Assembly: GCA_032622095.1 (NCBI GenBank)
Contig: CP136065.1
Location: 205,386,151 to 205,450,150 of the forward strand
Direction: 5' to 3'
DNA from: Siphonodentalium dalli
Lineage: Eukaryota; Mollusca; Scaphopoda; Gadilida; Siphonodentaliidae
DNA: 64,000 bases
Positions 11,551-22,474 of this stretch are shown in pieces. The notes below the pieces were generated by a model. It searched no databases. It saw only the letters and a program-made list of their open reading frames with translations, and was not told the DNA's origin. How positions within the stretch are numbered: the stretch's first letter is position 1; each line of letters begins with the position of its first letter. The position numbers and the translations under genes were made by a program.

Positions 11551-11803
11551 ATTTTTGATTTTCCCAAAAGGCATAAAGGTTATGGTACAGAAGAACTATT
11601 TTTAATGGATTGATCGTTTATTAAGTGCGTACAATAGTATTAGACTACAGTTAAATGTAAAATAAATGTTGGGCATCTCGATTATTTAATGTGTCTTCTG
11701 CCAATGTGGGGATGTAGAGAAACTCAACTAGTGTGAAGATGTTTCTAAAGAAACTAAAAAACTTCTTAATTTGATAATAAAGATCCATTCCAGAGAAGGT
11801 GAG

Positions 11804-11853
11804 GCCTAAGCAGAATGAGGTCCCCAGAGGGTGAATTTAGTGATGCTAGCCAG
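11804..11853 (+). mobile_element. Family D fragment at start of the FEM-1-like frame
   Basis: The bases GAGGCCTAAGCAGAATGAGG and the following ~30 match the family D core at 2105-2230, 38745-38850 and 45890-46000. The first ~12 codons of the 11815 frame come from this element. Confidence 0.8.
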
Positions 11854-13842
11854 CTACAATATAGTTTTGCTCATCAATTGTTTTATTCTCCTTGTTTTAG
11901 ACTGACGGTACAATCCAGTGAGGAAAACTATTCTTTTAGATGGTGGCGGGACAGAGTTTTCATTCATAAAAACATCCATGGGTTTCTGGAAGCGAAGAAT
12001 TATGATGGACTAATATCTGTACTAAACAAGTTTGATAAATATCAGAGGAAATTCATCATGGCGACAAATGTTGATAATGAATTGTCACCGCTCTGCATTG
12101 CTATAGAGTCTTTCGAAGGATCATTGAAGATTATAGAGTACTTCATTGAAGAATGTGATGCAGACATCGATCAGGCTGTTTTCACACCAAGCTTCAATGG
12201 GTTACCACTGTCTCTTGCTATATATGAAGGGCACTACATGGTGGCTGTCGCCCTTATAAACTATGGTGCCAATATTCACAAATATTCATCAATATTCAAA
12301 CGCAAATATACCTCCTCGATTTTTCAAGCATGCCAGTTGGGAGCACTTGATATTCTCAAATACATGGTCACGGTAGTTGGTCTTGATATCAACATGTTCC
12401 ACTATACATATACACATCAGCACGTGACTGAAATAACTGCTTTGATGGCTGCATGTAAACATAAAGATATATGTGAGTACCTGATTAATAACGGAGCCGA
12501 CGTGAACAAACATGATGCTCTCGGACACTGTGCCATAAATTATGCTGTGCGTGAGGGAACATTTGAAGATGTTGATTGCTTGTTGAAGCACGGTGCAGAA
12601 GTGACACAAAATGAAAAGAGTGGCGATGATATATTGATGGTGGCTGCTGTTCATGCAAGGAGAGACATGGTGGAGTTCCTAATTGAGCGAATGAACGAGC
12701 CTTTGATCAGAGTGATACATGCTTATGAGGTGCTAGGTGCTTGTTTTAGGAGTGGATACAATGAGCTGAGAACTAGTGATGAAGCTGAGTATTTAAGACT
12801 TTCCTACTTTGTAAAAGCAATGACACTCCGGTATCATAATAAATGCAAACCAATGCTGGAATATCTAACGAAAGAAGAGAGGAAATGCTTTGATAGTAAG
12901 CATATTGAAGCGCAGACAATAAAGGATTTGAATCGAGTCTTCACGAATCCAATGCGAATAGTCTCACAGCGAGCAATGCTTATCATACGTGTTCTCGGCA
13001 ATAACATCAATTGTATTACGGGTCTCCAGACACTCTTCAATGCATATGGAGCCGATGATATCCGTGTATTTATTTGGACACATGAACTGCGAGTTATCAG
13101 AAACAATCCTAAAATTTTGCTGGATTTGGGAGTGCAAGCAATAAGGAAGCCAGTGTTTGATGTCAAGCTTGGATTGGACCAGCTGAAAGGTTCAATGGAA
13201 ATAGTTCAAAAGCTGGAGTCATATTCAGGCAGTACTGACCGAGATATCATTAACACCCAACAGCTCCTGCTTCAAGTAGGGCTTGATACAGCATTCTGGC
13301 TGTGGGAGAACCACAATGTGAAACCGAGTCATCCCACCATACAAAACCTCATCCATGTCATTGAAGAATTTGATCATGGCGATCCGGATGGCAATATCTT
13401 CTTGAGAGCGGCAGGTCAATGTCTTGTCCATCGTAACATAGAAGTTTTCCAATGCCTTAAAGATAATTCTATGCTTTTCAGCACAGATTCAGTTGAGACA
13501 GCCTCCATTGTATTGATGAATCTAGCAAAGAGTGCATCATCGAAGCAAAAGGAATGCGATATGATTAAGATTGTAATCGATGAGTTACTGCAGCAAGGGG
13601 CACATACGTGTTTGACAGATCATGATGGAAGGACGTTCATGGACATACTGCCGAAGAAGCTTCAGGAGTCATATAGATTTCTGTTCCCGAAATCACTCCA
13701 GTGTCTGTCTGCTCTTAAGCTTGCTGAATACTCCATTGTCTATGAGAAGGCAGTTCCCTCGAAGCTGGCGAAATTTGTCAAAATTCACAAGAAGAATGAA
13801 CGCACACAGGAGTACTTAGTGACCATACAGCGTGTTGGTTGA
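11815..13842 (+). CDS. FEM-1-like ankyrin-repeat protein
   Basis: Uninterrupted frame of 675 codons. Ankyrin-type repeats span residues ~55-295; the clearest are GALDILKYM at ~176, KDICEYLINNGADVN at ~218 and EDVDCLLKHGAEV at ~251. A FEM-1 family core follows, opening with IHAYEVLGACF (~301). A C-terminal degenerate ankyrin block (QQGAHTCLTDHDGRT) and the terminal SLQCLSALKL and VPSKLAKFV segments align with the FEM-1 tail. FEM-1 proteins are substrate receptors of CUL2-RING ubiquitin ligases; that role here is by homology. The repeats are more diverged than in typical FEM1A/B/C, so this is probably a lineage-expanded paralogue. The first ATG lies in a family D element. A strong acceptor (TTCTCCTTGTTTTAG, ending at 11900) suggests the real coding exon may begin at 11901, with the start in an upstream exon. 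The next in-frame Met is codon 82 (12058). The long intronless frame could also be a retrocopy. Confidence 0.85.
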   Translation: MRSPEGEFSDASQLQYSFAHQLFYSPCFRLTVQSSEENYSFRWWRDRVFIHKNIHGFLEAKNYDGLISVLNKFDKYQRKFIMATNVDNELSPLCIAIESFEGSLKIIEYFIEECDADIDQAVFTPSFNGLPLSLAIYEGHYMVAVALINYGANIHKYSSIFKRKYTSSIFQACQLGALDILKYMVTVVGLDINMFHYTYTHQHVTEITALMAACKHKDICEYLINNGADVNKHDALGHCAINYAVREGTFEDVDCLLKHGAEVTQNEKSGDDILMVAAVHARRDMVEFLIERMNEPLIRVIHAYEVLGACFRSGYNELRTSDEAEYLRLSYFVKAMTLRYHNKCKPMLEYLTKEERKCFDSKHIEAQTIKDLNRVFTNPMRIVSQRAMLIIRVLGNNINCITGLQTLFNAYGADDIRVFIWTHELRVIRNNPKILLDLGVQAIRKPVFDVKLGLDQLKGSMEIVQKLESYSGSTDRDIINTQQLLLQVGLDTAFWLWENHNVKPSHPTIQNLIHVIEEFDHGDPDGNIFLRAAGQCLVHRNIEVFQCLKDNSMLFSTDSVETASIVLMNLAKSASSKQKECDMIKIVIDELLQQGAHTCLTDHDGRTFMDILPKKLQESYRFLFPKSLQCLSALKLAEYSIVYEKAVPSKLAKFVKIHKKNERTQEYLVTIQRVG

Positions 13843-15324
13843 GAATTGCCGGATAGCCTAAAATGGTTAAAATGTTACTCAGATTTCAAATTTTTTGTTC
13901 AAAAAATATTTTTTAATGACTCATTGCCACAGCAGATTGGATATCAACCATATTATAAGGGCTTTTGCAGATGGCGTCGCAAGCGATTTCTGTGTCTGAC
14001 ACTGAATTAGAATAACCAAAATATCATTGATGAATGCACGTGGCACACGTTACAGGCATTGCAATGAAAGCATCAATTATGATTATGGGGAGTGACGGAG
14101 ATACCGGAAATGGATTTAACCTGTCATGTCTGTTCGAGTTAACTTTGTGGTCACTTCATATTAACTTCTGATTTAAAAATCTTATTATGACCCAACACTG
14201 TCGCACATTTACTCACTAATCTAAACAAAAAACACAAATCTCGAAGTATGGCGTAATTTTTAAGACAATCAACTTCATGTTCTTGCAACTCAAAAGTTGG
14301 AGAAAACACAATGCTCAGATTGCTCATGATATCATCTGCAAAGGCCTTTACAGTTTTGAAGAGGTACTTCAAATGTCTGGCTAATGACAGAAGAGTAGCT
14401 TTACATATACAATACAAAAGCCAGACAGTATCATTTTACACTGCCTATTTATAATTAAAATAGTTAGTTTGTTCTTCAATTATATATTTTAGTTCAGAAA
14501 TATCTATCATGCATTAAGATGCTCCCTCTTATTTGACATCATATAATTTGTACATTTTCTATGACCGAAAATAATGAGACCAAACCTAAGAATGCTTCAT
14601 GGAAGGTTTACTCTTGTCAGATATCATCTGTTAAAATAGACATGTGTTAACTGGTTTTGACTTGCATGGCATTGCTAAATTTATAGCAGTAGTATACCTA
14701 CATGTACTTTTCATGGTCATATCCATTGTATTGAATTTAGATTTCTGTAATATCTGCGACCTCGCTGGTGCTGATTGGTCAGTCGCCCAGATGAGAATAG
14801 GCATAGCTATGAATTTACATAGCTTAACGAATGCGCACCAACTAGAGTCCTGCTCACTAATAAAAAAAATCTGAATCATTTCATGTTTTCCCTCATTACT
14901 GGGGACAAGAATGTAAACAGCGGGAAAACCAAAGTATGATTGAATTAAATTTTCCAAAAATTATTCAGACAACCAGTTTTAATGAAAACAGGTCTTTTTA
15001 AAAACGAATCAAAGGATGACGTACATGATGCTTCAAAAACTTTAAAAGCGCACCGCTGTCAGCTATACATGTATTATGATATTCGATGTGCACTATTAAA
15101 CACTGCTGCAATGCATATTATGCAATGCCAATATGGCCTGTTAGTAGTGTAATACCTTGGCACAACTTGGTCATGAAACTTTTTATTTATTAATATAATT
15201 TATGTATATCCGATATCAAATTAGTGCTATGAGGGAATTGAGTCACTGAATTTCCCGGATTCCTTTGGATGGCTCGGTTTATTCCTATTCAAAATATAGA
15301 ACTACAGTAATGCCATAGGGCATT
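13843..15324. other. 3' flank of FEM-1-like gene; no further gene
   Basis: Nothing coding was recognised. The nearest obvious AATAAA on the + strand is at 14859-14864, about 1 kb beyond the stop codon, so a long 3' UTR is possible but unproven. Confidence 0.35.
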
Positions 15325-15525
15325 GGCTCCGCTCCATGAAGATATACAGTAATGCCATAAATAATCAACTCCTTAACCACAGCAGAATTATGGCTTGTTG
15401 CCATTGATGAATGGCAACAAGCCATATTTCCGACTAAATCCTGAAAAATTACCAATAATTCTGCTGTGGTTAAGGAGTCGATTATTTAGGGCATTACTGT
15501 ATATCTTCATGGAGCAGAGACAATT
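15325..15525. mobile_element. Mariner-type fold-back MITE, family A, copy 3
   Basis: The core palindrome runs 15345-15501 (TACAGTAATGCC...GGCATTACTGTA). The pairing extends outward through GCTCCATGAAGATA on the left and TATCTTCATGGAGC on the right. The inverted structure is therefore larger than the MITE itself. A second TACAGTAATGCC start lies at 15303. Confidence 0.8.
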
Positions 15526-16140
15526 TCTGGGAAGAAGTGACATAGACTTTACAAAAACTGTCAATCGGGTTTCACAAATCATGGTTAGACATTAGACCCA
15601 CATTATATTCGAGTCAGCAATTGTTCTATATAATTTTGAATGTATTGGGTTTTTTTTTGCCATGCCATAACATTAGACCAAAACATATTTTCCACCAAGA
15701 TACCAGCTGAAGATACAGAATATTTTCGCCTAGATATGTCTACCAAGTAATAGAAAATAATTTGACTTATTGCCATGGGTTTGCGTCCATCCGACTGTCT
15801 GTATGTCAAAAATGTCCTTTGTCATGCCCTATTGTCCCCATCGTCACCAAACTTATTTTTCCTCCAATTCTTTAAAAAACATTGCTGCCAGCAACCATCT
15901 TTATGTTCAATGAAAAACATGGCCACCATAATAATTTGGATAACCGAAGTCAGTTTTAATAAAAGTATAAAATTGGGCCCTCGAAGATGTGCACTGTGGA
16001 CAATTTGGTGATGTGGATCAAAAGTAGTCATTTTATTACACTCCTATGTGCGATTTCCATTGAAAACGCTGTTAATTAAAAATGGTACTGTCACTAGTGA
16101 ATTATGTCATTTCCTGTGACGTCATAATTGACGTTACGTC
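15526..16140. other. No gene seen
   Basis: No supported feature. The short frames on both strands (15603-16031) overlap one another and show no family motifs. Confidence 0.35.
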
Positions 16141-16149
16141 GCTGATGCA

Positions 16150-16325
16150 GAAGTGTAATAAATAGAGTAATCAATTAGTTCTGAGAATTATGTTCAATAA
16201 TTCACTCGAGGCGAGAGACGTTTGGGTAAGAAACTTGTGCGCTATGGCGCACTGGTTTCTTACCGACGCCTGGTGAATTATTTAACGTAATTCTCGGAAC
16301 TAATTTATTACTCTCTATATATTCT
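16150..16325. mobile_element. Fold-back MITE-like palindrome
   Basis: Left arm TAATAAATAGAGTAATCAATT, then AACTTGTGCGCTATGGCGCACTGG at the tip, then the mirrored right arm AACTAATTTATTACTCTCTA. It is not obviously related to families A-D. Confidence 0.6.
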
Positions 16326-16871
16326 GCCAAAATGCTTCAATCAGTATAGGGACCACACCACCATTTAGTCACTATGATAAACCCCTCAATAAAACTGTTG
16401 TCCAGGTTGGCCTAGTTAAAAAAAATGTTTCCCTAATGGACAAAACATACAAAGATGATAATAATGCTGTTTCGGACATTGCCTGTGTTGATGTTAAAAT
16501 ATGTACCAAATTTCTTACAACAAAGGCTGGCATATATGGTAGAATAGCATCTGTTATGACAGAACAGCGTTTAATATTATTAAACAAAGCATTGATCTGT
16601 GAGAAATTAATGAGAATATTATTGTTACTAACTGAAACATTTCAATATATTAAGGTTCTTGCTTCAAAGTCTTATCATGTTGACACATATTATGTTCTGT
16701 TTAATATGCTGAATAATAATTGTTATCAGTTTATTCTTTTGTATTTGTTATTTGTTCATAAGTTATATATTCTTTTAATCCTGAAAGAAACATGGATTTT
16801 CTTTTCTAGTTTACATTTTTCTTTTCCATCGAGGGTTATTAATAACATTGGCAATGATGGTGGCATGCATA
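16326..16871. other. No confident gene
   Basis: A 147-codon + strand frame (16436-16879) is open. Its second half is a Leu/Ile/Tyr-rich translation of A+T-rich DNA and its end runs into a MITE fragment. Its first ~40 codons look more protein-like, but I recognise no family. Confidence 0.3.
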
Positions 16872-16914
16872 TACAGTAATGCCCTAAGTAATCGCGGAAA
16901 GCTCTCACTGAGTT
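16872..16914 (+). mobile_element. Internally deleted family A MITE fragment
   Basis: The left terminus TACAGTAATGCCCTAAGTAA joins directly to the MITE's central GGAAAGCTCTCAC. It abuts the left end of the large fold-back element. A second, longer family A copy abuts its right end at 20442. Confidence 0.7.
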
Positions 16915-17090
16915 ATCTGAATGATGGCGGCAATACCGGGATACGTTCTATCAGTGCATTAATTGACACCTTTTCGCATAATAACTACTAGACAAGAATT
17001 ACAATTACAGTAGTCAAAAACATTTTGTACGGTCCAAAAACCTTGTCGCAGAATTAATGTGAGAAATGTGCTTTTGTGAAAAAATATTAC

Positions 17091-17592
17091 ATGCCATCCA
17101 CAGTAAGGTGACATGCCATCCACAGTAAGGTGACATGCCATCCACAGTAAGGTGACATGCCATCCACAGTAAGGTGACATGCCATCCACAGTAAGGTGAC
17201 ATGCCATCCACAGTAAGGTGACATGCCATCCACAGTAAGATGACATGCCATCCACAGTAAGGTGACATGCCATCCACAGTAAGGTGACATGCCATCCACA
17301 GTAAGATGACATGCCATCCACAGTAAGGTGACATGCCATCCACAGTAAGGTGACATGCCATCCACAGTAAGGTGACATGCCATCCACAGTAAGATGACAT
17401 GCCATCCACAGTAAGGTGACATGCCATCCACAGTAAGGTGACATGCCATCCACAGTAAGGTGACATGCCACCCACAGTAAGGTGACATGCCATCCACAGT
17501 AAGATGACATGCCATCCACAGTAAGGTGACATGCCACCCACAGTAAGATGACATGCCATCCACAGTAAGATGACATGCCATCCACAGTAAGA
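17091..17592 (-). repeat. 22-bp tandem array, left arm
   Basis: About 23 copies of a 22-bp unit (ATGCCATCCACAGTAAGGTG plus AC on the + strand). Variants are GGTG/GATG at one site and CATCC/CACCC at another. Because 22 is not a multiple of 3, all three minus-strand frames read the same rotating peptide over 66 bp. The long reading frames here are therefore artefacts. Confidence 0.95.
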
Positions 17593-18324
17593 TGATATGA
17601 TAGTTTGCTGTGATTAGTTTGTACTTAGTTGTGTTGTTATCAGGTCCTAGCCAGTGGTAAGCTCGATGATTGCATGCAAAGCTCGTGTGCCATTGCTTGA
17701 CTTCATGAAATCTTAAGGCTTAAAGGTATACTGTACTCAAATGTTGTTGTTGGTTTCTATAGTCTCAAGAGTCGTAGAATAAGGTAACCAGATTTCCATT
17801 ATTTGAAAGTATGTTGAGTACGAAGTAATGTTACGGATGGCAGATTAGCCGGAATGCGAAAATAACAATTGTCGTTGTCGAGTAATTTTTGGACAGTTTT
17901 CAAGCAAATGTATTAACTAATGTCATATTATATGCATACTTGTCCCATATACTCATTTAAGTCATTGTATAGTCACTAGTCAGTGAGTGGCTTGAGTTTA
18001 CGCCCCGTATAAACATAATCATGCGTGCCACGCGTTGCCCAATCCAGTATCCGTGAATTATTTTGATTACGTCTTGTATACGGAAATTCGTAATTTAATT
18101 TATGGCTCCAGCAGACTTTCAAATAATGGAAATCTGGTTACCTTATTCTACGACTCTTGAGACTATAGAAACCAACAACAACATTTGAGTACAGTATACC
18201 TTTAAACCTTAAGATTTCAAGCAATGGCACACAAGCTTTGCATGCAATCATCGAGTCTACCACTGGCTATGACCTGATAACAACACAACTAAGTACAAAC
18301 TAATCACAGCAAACAATCATATCA

Positions 18325-20261
18325 TCTTACTGTGGATGGCATGTCACCTTACTGTGGATGGCATGTCACCTTACTGTGGATGGCATGTCATCTTACTGTG
18401 GATGGCATGTCACCTTACTGTGGATGGCATGTCACCTTACTGTGGATGGCATGTCACCTTACTGTGGATGGCACGTCATCTTACTGTGGATGGCATGTCA
18501 CCTTACTGTGGATGGCATGTCACCTTACTGTGGATGGCATGTCACCTTACTGTGGATGGCATGTCACCTTACTGTGGATGGCATGTCACCTTACTGTGGA
18601 TGGCATGTCACCTTACTGTGGATGGCACGTCATCTTACTGTGGATGGCACGTCACCTTACTGTGGATGGCATGTCACCTTACTGTGGATGGCATGTCACC
18701 TTACTGTGGATGGCATGTCACCTTACTGTGGATGGCATGTCACCTTACTGTGGATGGCACGTCATCTTACTGTGGATGGCACGTCACCTTACTGTGGATG
18801 GCATGTCACCTTACTGTGGATGGCATGTCACCTTACTGTGGATGGCATGTCACCTTACTGTGGATGGCATGTCACCTTACTGTGGATGGCATGTCACCTT
18901 ACTGTGGATGGCACGTCACCTTACTGTGGATGGCACGTCACCTTACTGTGGATGGCACGTCACCTTACTGTGGATGGCACGTCACCTTACTGTGGATGGC
19001 ACGTCACCTTACTGTGGGTGGCATGTCACCTTACTGTGGGTGGCATGTCACCTTACTGTGGATGGCATGTCACCTTACTGTGGGTGGCATGTCACCTTAC
19101 TGTGGGTGGCATGTCACCTTACTGTGGATGGCATGTCACCTTACTGTGGATGGCATGTCACCTTACTGTGGATGGCATGTCACCTTACTGTGGATGGCAT
19201 GTCACCTTACTGTGGATGGCATGTCACCTTACTGTGGGTGGCATGTCACCTTACTGTGGGTGGCATGTCACCTTACTGTGGGTGGCATGTCACCTTACTG
19301 TGGGTGGCATGTCACCTTACTGTGGGTGGCATGTCACCTTACTGTGGGTGGCATGTCACCTTACTGTGGGTGGCATGTCACCTTACTGTGGATGGCATGT
19401 CACCTTACTGTGGATGGCATGTCACCTTACTGTGGATGGCATGTCACCTTACTGTGGGTGGCATGTCACCTTACTGTGGGTGGCATGTCACCTTACTGTG
19501 GGTGGCATGTCACCTTACTGTGGATGGCATGTCACCTTACTGTGGGTGGCATGTCACCTTACTGTGGGTGGCATGTCACCTTACTGTGGGTGGCATGTCA
19601 CCTTACTGTGGATGGCATGTCACCTTACTGTGGATGGCATGTCACCTTACTGTGGATGGCATGTCACCTTACTGTGGATGGCATGTCACCTTACTGTGGA
19701 TGGCATGTCACCTTACTGTGGATGGCATGTCACCTTACTGTGGATGGCATGTCACCTTACTGTGGGTGGCATGTCACCTTACTGTGGGTGGCATGTCACC
19801 TTACTGTGGGTGGCATGTCACCTTACTGTGGATGGCATGTCACCTTACTGTGAGTGGCATGTCACCTTACTGTGGGTGGCATGTCACCTTACTGTGGATG
19901 GCATGTCACCTTACTGTGGATGGCATGTCACCTTACTGTGGATGGCATGTCACCTTACTGTGGATGGCATGTCACCTTACTGTGGATGGCATGTCACCTT
20001 ACTGTGGATGGCATGTCACCTTACTGTGGATGGCATGTCACCTTACTGTGGATGGCATGTCACTTTACTGTGGATGGCATGTCACCTTACTGTGGATGGT
20101 ACAACTAAGTACAAACTAATCACAGCAAACATAATTATATCATCTTACTGTGGATGGCATGTCACCTTACTGTGGATGGCATGTCACCTTACTGTGGATG
20201 GCACAACTAAGTACAAACTAATCACAGCAAACATAATTATATCATCTTACTGTGGATGGCA
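18325..20261 (+). repeat. 22-bp tandem array, right arm, more than 80 copies
   Basis: Inverted counterpart of the left array. About 80 uninterrupted units run to ~20100. Then come two interruptions (20101-20144 and 20207-20245) by a ~44-bp segment beginning ACAACTAAGTACAAACTAAT. That segment is copied from the array's inner edge at 18287-18330, with three more units between. Unit variants are regionally clustered: CACGTC forms lie mainly before 19020, GGGTGG forms mainly 19015-19830. This shows local spread of variants within the array. Confidence 0.95.
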
Positions 20262-20441
20262 TGTAATATTTTTTCACAAAAGCACATTTCTCACATTAAT
20301 TCTGCGACAAGGTTTTTGGACTGTACAAAATGTTTCTGACTACTATAATTGTAATTCTTGTCAGTAGTAGTTATTATGCAAAAAGGTGTCAATTAATGCA
20401 CCGATAGAACGTATCCCGGTATTGCCGCCATCATTCAGATA

Positions 20442-20577
20442 TACAGTAATGCCCAAAGTAATTGACTCCTTAACCACAGCAGAATTATGGGTAAACTTTT
20501 CAGGATTTAGTCGGAAATATGGCTTGTTGCCATTCATCGGAAAGCTTTCCGATGAATGGCAACAAGCAATATTTCCG
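20442..20577 (+). mobile_element. Family A MITE, copy 4, right arm truncated
   Basis: Starts TACAGTAATGCCCAAAGTAA, passes the central GGAAAGCTTTCC, and breaks in the right arm at AATATTTCC where unrelated sequence begins. Confidence 0.75.
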
Positions 20578-20970
20578 GCTGGATATTTTCAGCAGAGTTA
20601 TTGGACTTTGTTTTTTTTTTTGCGTGCAAATGGACGACGTCACAGGGCTCATTTCCACAAATGTCAATGGATTTCAAAGATTTTTTGAATATGAGTTCAC
20701 TTGACCAGTATCTAGAACGAGTTCGCAAACCAGGTCCGGCCGGATATTTTCAGCAGAGCTATTGGACTTTGTTTATTATTATTAGTGCAAATGGACGACG
20801 TCATATGGCTAATTTCCACAAATATCAGTCCTAAAATGAGTTTGCAAGGCAGGCTTTTTGACAAAATCCCACCTCTTGTTGAGAATGCACTTCCCCAACT
20901 GCACATTTCGGCAGAGAACGCAAACATTATTGACAATGCACTTCCCCAACTGCACATTTCGGCGGGGGAT
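20578..20970 (+). repeat. Two nested direct duplications
   Basis: A ~90-bp block beginning GGATATTTTCAGCAGAG is present at 20580 and again at 20741, each ending near the TTTCCACAAAT word. Further on, a ~58-bp block containing GCACTTCCCCAACTGCACAT occurs at 20887 and 20938. Confidence 0.8.
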
Positions 20971-21214
20971 ACCGCCGTCTGCGACTGCTTGTTTCACCTT
21001 ATATCTCCAGGGTGGATAATAAATTGTTATTGTCTTTTGTTATGCTCACAGACCAGCATGAGGGAAAGATTCTCTACAGCTTCATTGTGCACTTTCTCGT
21101 CAGAATAGTGTCCTATACTTGTATTTGATAAACGAGCATGTCCATTATGCACATTTGACATTTCAGTTTTTGTGTAGATAATCTAATTTGGTTGTCCTTC
21201 GGTATACTGATAAA

Positions 21215-21335
21215 CCAGCATGGGGGACATATGAGCTCTGGTTACATGGGGGACATATGGGCTCTGGTTACATGGGGGACATATGGGCTCTGGTTACATG
21301 GGGGACATATGGGCTCGGGGGACATATGGGCTCTG
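21215..21335 (+). repeat. Short minisatellite, unit about 26 bp
   Basis: Four to five copies of ATGGGGGACATATGGGCTC with TGGTTAC spacers; one copy is shortened. Confidence 0.85.
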
Positions 21336-21384
21336 GTCACACATGTCAGAGTTATGACACTTTCTGGACTTAAGACAAAATTTG

Positions 21385-21840
21385 CAAGAATTTAAAGATG
21401 CATAATCCAACACTCGCAAATTACTATTTCCTTGGCTTCGGGGGTCAAACATATTTGATTCGAGTCGAGGAACCCACCCATCAGAGTGATCAGATATCAA
21501 TTTTTTAAATCTATTATTTTTCACCACCGATAAATTTTAGTGGCCCAGTAAAAGGTCGATGAGAAGACGGTCTTGGACCAAATTGTGGATGAAGATGGAT
21601 AACTAAAATCAAGTGGCTTTTTTGTGTCAGATATTTGACAAACCGGCAAATGTTTGTTGAACAAAATGTTGATAAATAACAGGTTTTGGGCAATTTATAC
21701 AATAGTTGACAGGTTTGCATTATTGTTGGGCAATTCATCGATGTCTGATAAATGGAGCAGTATTTAACAATATATTGTTGTTGTTGGAATCTGATCATAT
21801 GGGGACCATCAAATCTGGTTGAGTACCATTAATCATAATT
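21385..21840 (+). repeat. Dispersed repeat, family G, copy 1
   Basis: Begins AAAGATGCATAATCCAAC and shares blocks with 56576-57030 in the same orientation: GAGGAACCCACC, TTATTTTTCACCA, TGGTGGCCCAG-like, GGATGAAGATGGATA and TGTTGTTGTTGGAATCTGAT. Confidence 0.75.
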
Positions 21841-22021
21841 AGATGTTATATAGGTTTCTGCTGACAATGCAAAGGCTAACGTTTATTGGATGATAGATTC
21901 TATGGATTTCTCAGAAACAAAGTTTCGTGTGGGATTAATATAGAATTGGTTTCCATCCAGTCCATTATAATTTTGAAGCTATCTATCTCAATTATCATAA
22001 GTCTGATTTCTATCGTTGGTA

Positions 22022-22474
22022 TAGGTTACACTGGTGTAAATAAGGTTCCGAGTGACATCTAGCGGATGCGGGAGGAATATATAGGAGAGAATAAAATAGA
22101 CACTGGGCCCTGATTGGTCAATAGCCCTGTGTGCTTTTCACATAAAAAAATCATCACACCTCTTCCCTATGATTTCCCATAGGTAAAATAACCATTGGCA
22201 CAGGAATTAACCCTTTGTAGTGAAGTTTGAATTTTTTGGTGTGGTCTAAAATATGACTATTTTTTTATGCGGTTCTGACACTAGTTACGAAAACATAAGA
22301 TTTAAAGGCGAATTCCCTGCTAGACAGACATGATTTTTTTGTGTAAAAAGTTTCCCAAAATGTCAATTTTTCAGATTTAAAGAAAATTTTGGACCCAACA
22401 TTTATATTGCCAACACTATACGCTAAAACGTTAGCACTGAGGCCTATGGAAAACATTTACACCAGTGTAACCTA
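22022..22474. mobile_element. TIR element, 453 bp
   Basis: Perfect ~20-bp terminal inverted repeats TAGGTTACACTGGTGTAAAT / ATTTACACCAGTGTAACCTA, flanked by TA on both sides. The interior carries no convincing transposase frame, so it is non-autonomous. The short target points to a Tc1/mariner-like class, but this is uncertain. Confidence 0.7.

Larger units (their letters stand above)
16915..20440. mobile_element. 3.5-kb fold-back element with minisatellite-bearing arms
   Basis: The ends are inverted copies: ATCTGAATGATGGCGGCAAT at 16915 and its complement ending at 20440. The arms stay near-identical inward through 17090 on the left and 20262 on the right. A 22-bp tandem array follows in each arm. 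The inner ~210 bp of the arms (17593-17810 and 18115-18330) are also inverted copies, leaving a unique loop of ~304 bp (17811-18114). The arms differ in length only because the right array is far larger. The architecture resembles Drosophila Foldback and Galileo-type elements, whose long inverted repeats contain tandem arrays; that comparison is by structure only. No transposase frame and no clear target duplication were found. Confidence 0.85.

Noticed and set aside
16436-16879. 147-codon + strand frame
   Set aside because: Mostly hydrophobic translation of A+T-rich DNA that ends inside a family A MITE fragment; no family match recognised.
16959-17585. Long minus-strand frames of a Cys/Trp/His repeat peptide
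   Set aside because: They are translations of the 22-bp array. All three frames are open with the same rotating peptide, which is expected from a stop-free 22-bp unit and is not evidence of a protein.
18332-20367. + strand frames of 505-669 codons over the right-arm array
   Set aside because: Same artefact as the left arm. There is no start context, no non-repeat domain, and the frame ends in fold-back arm sequence.
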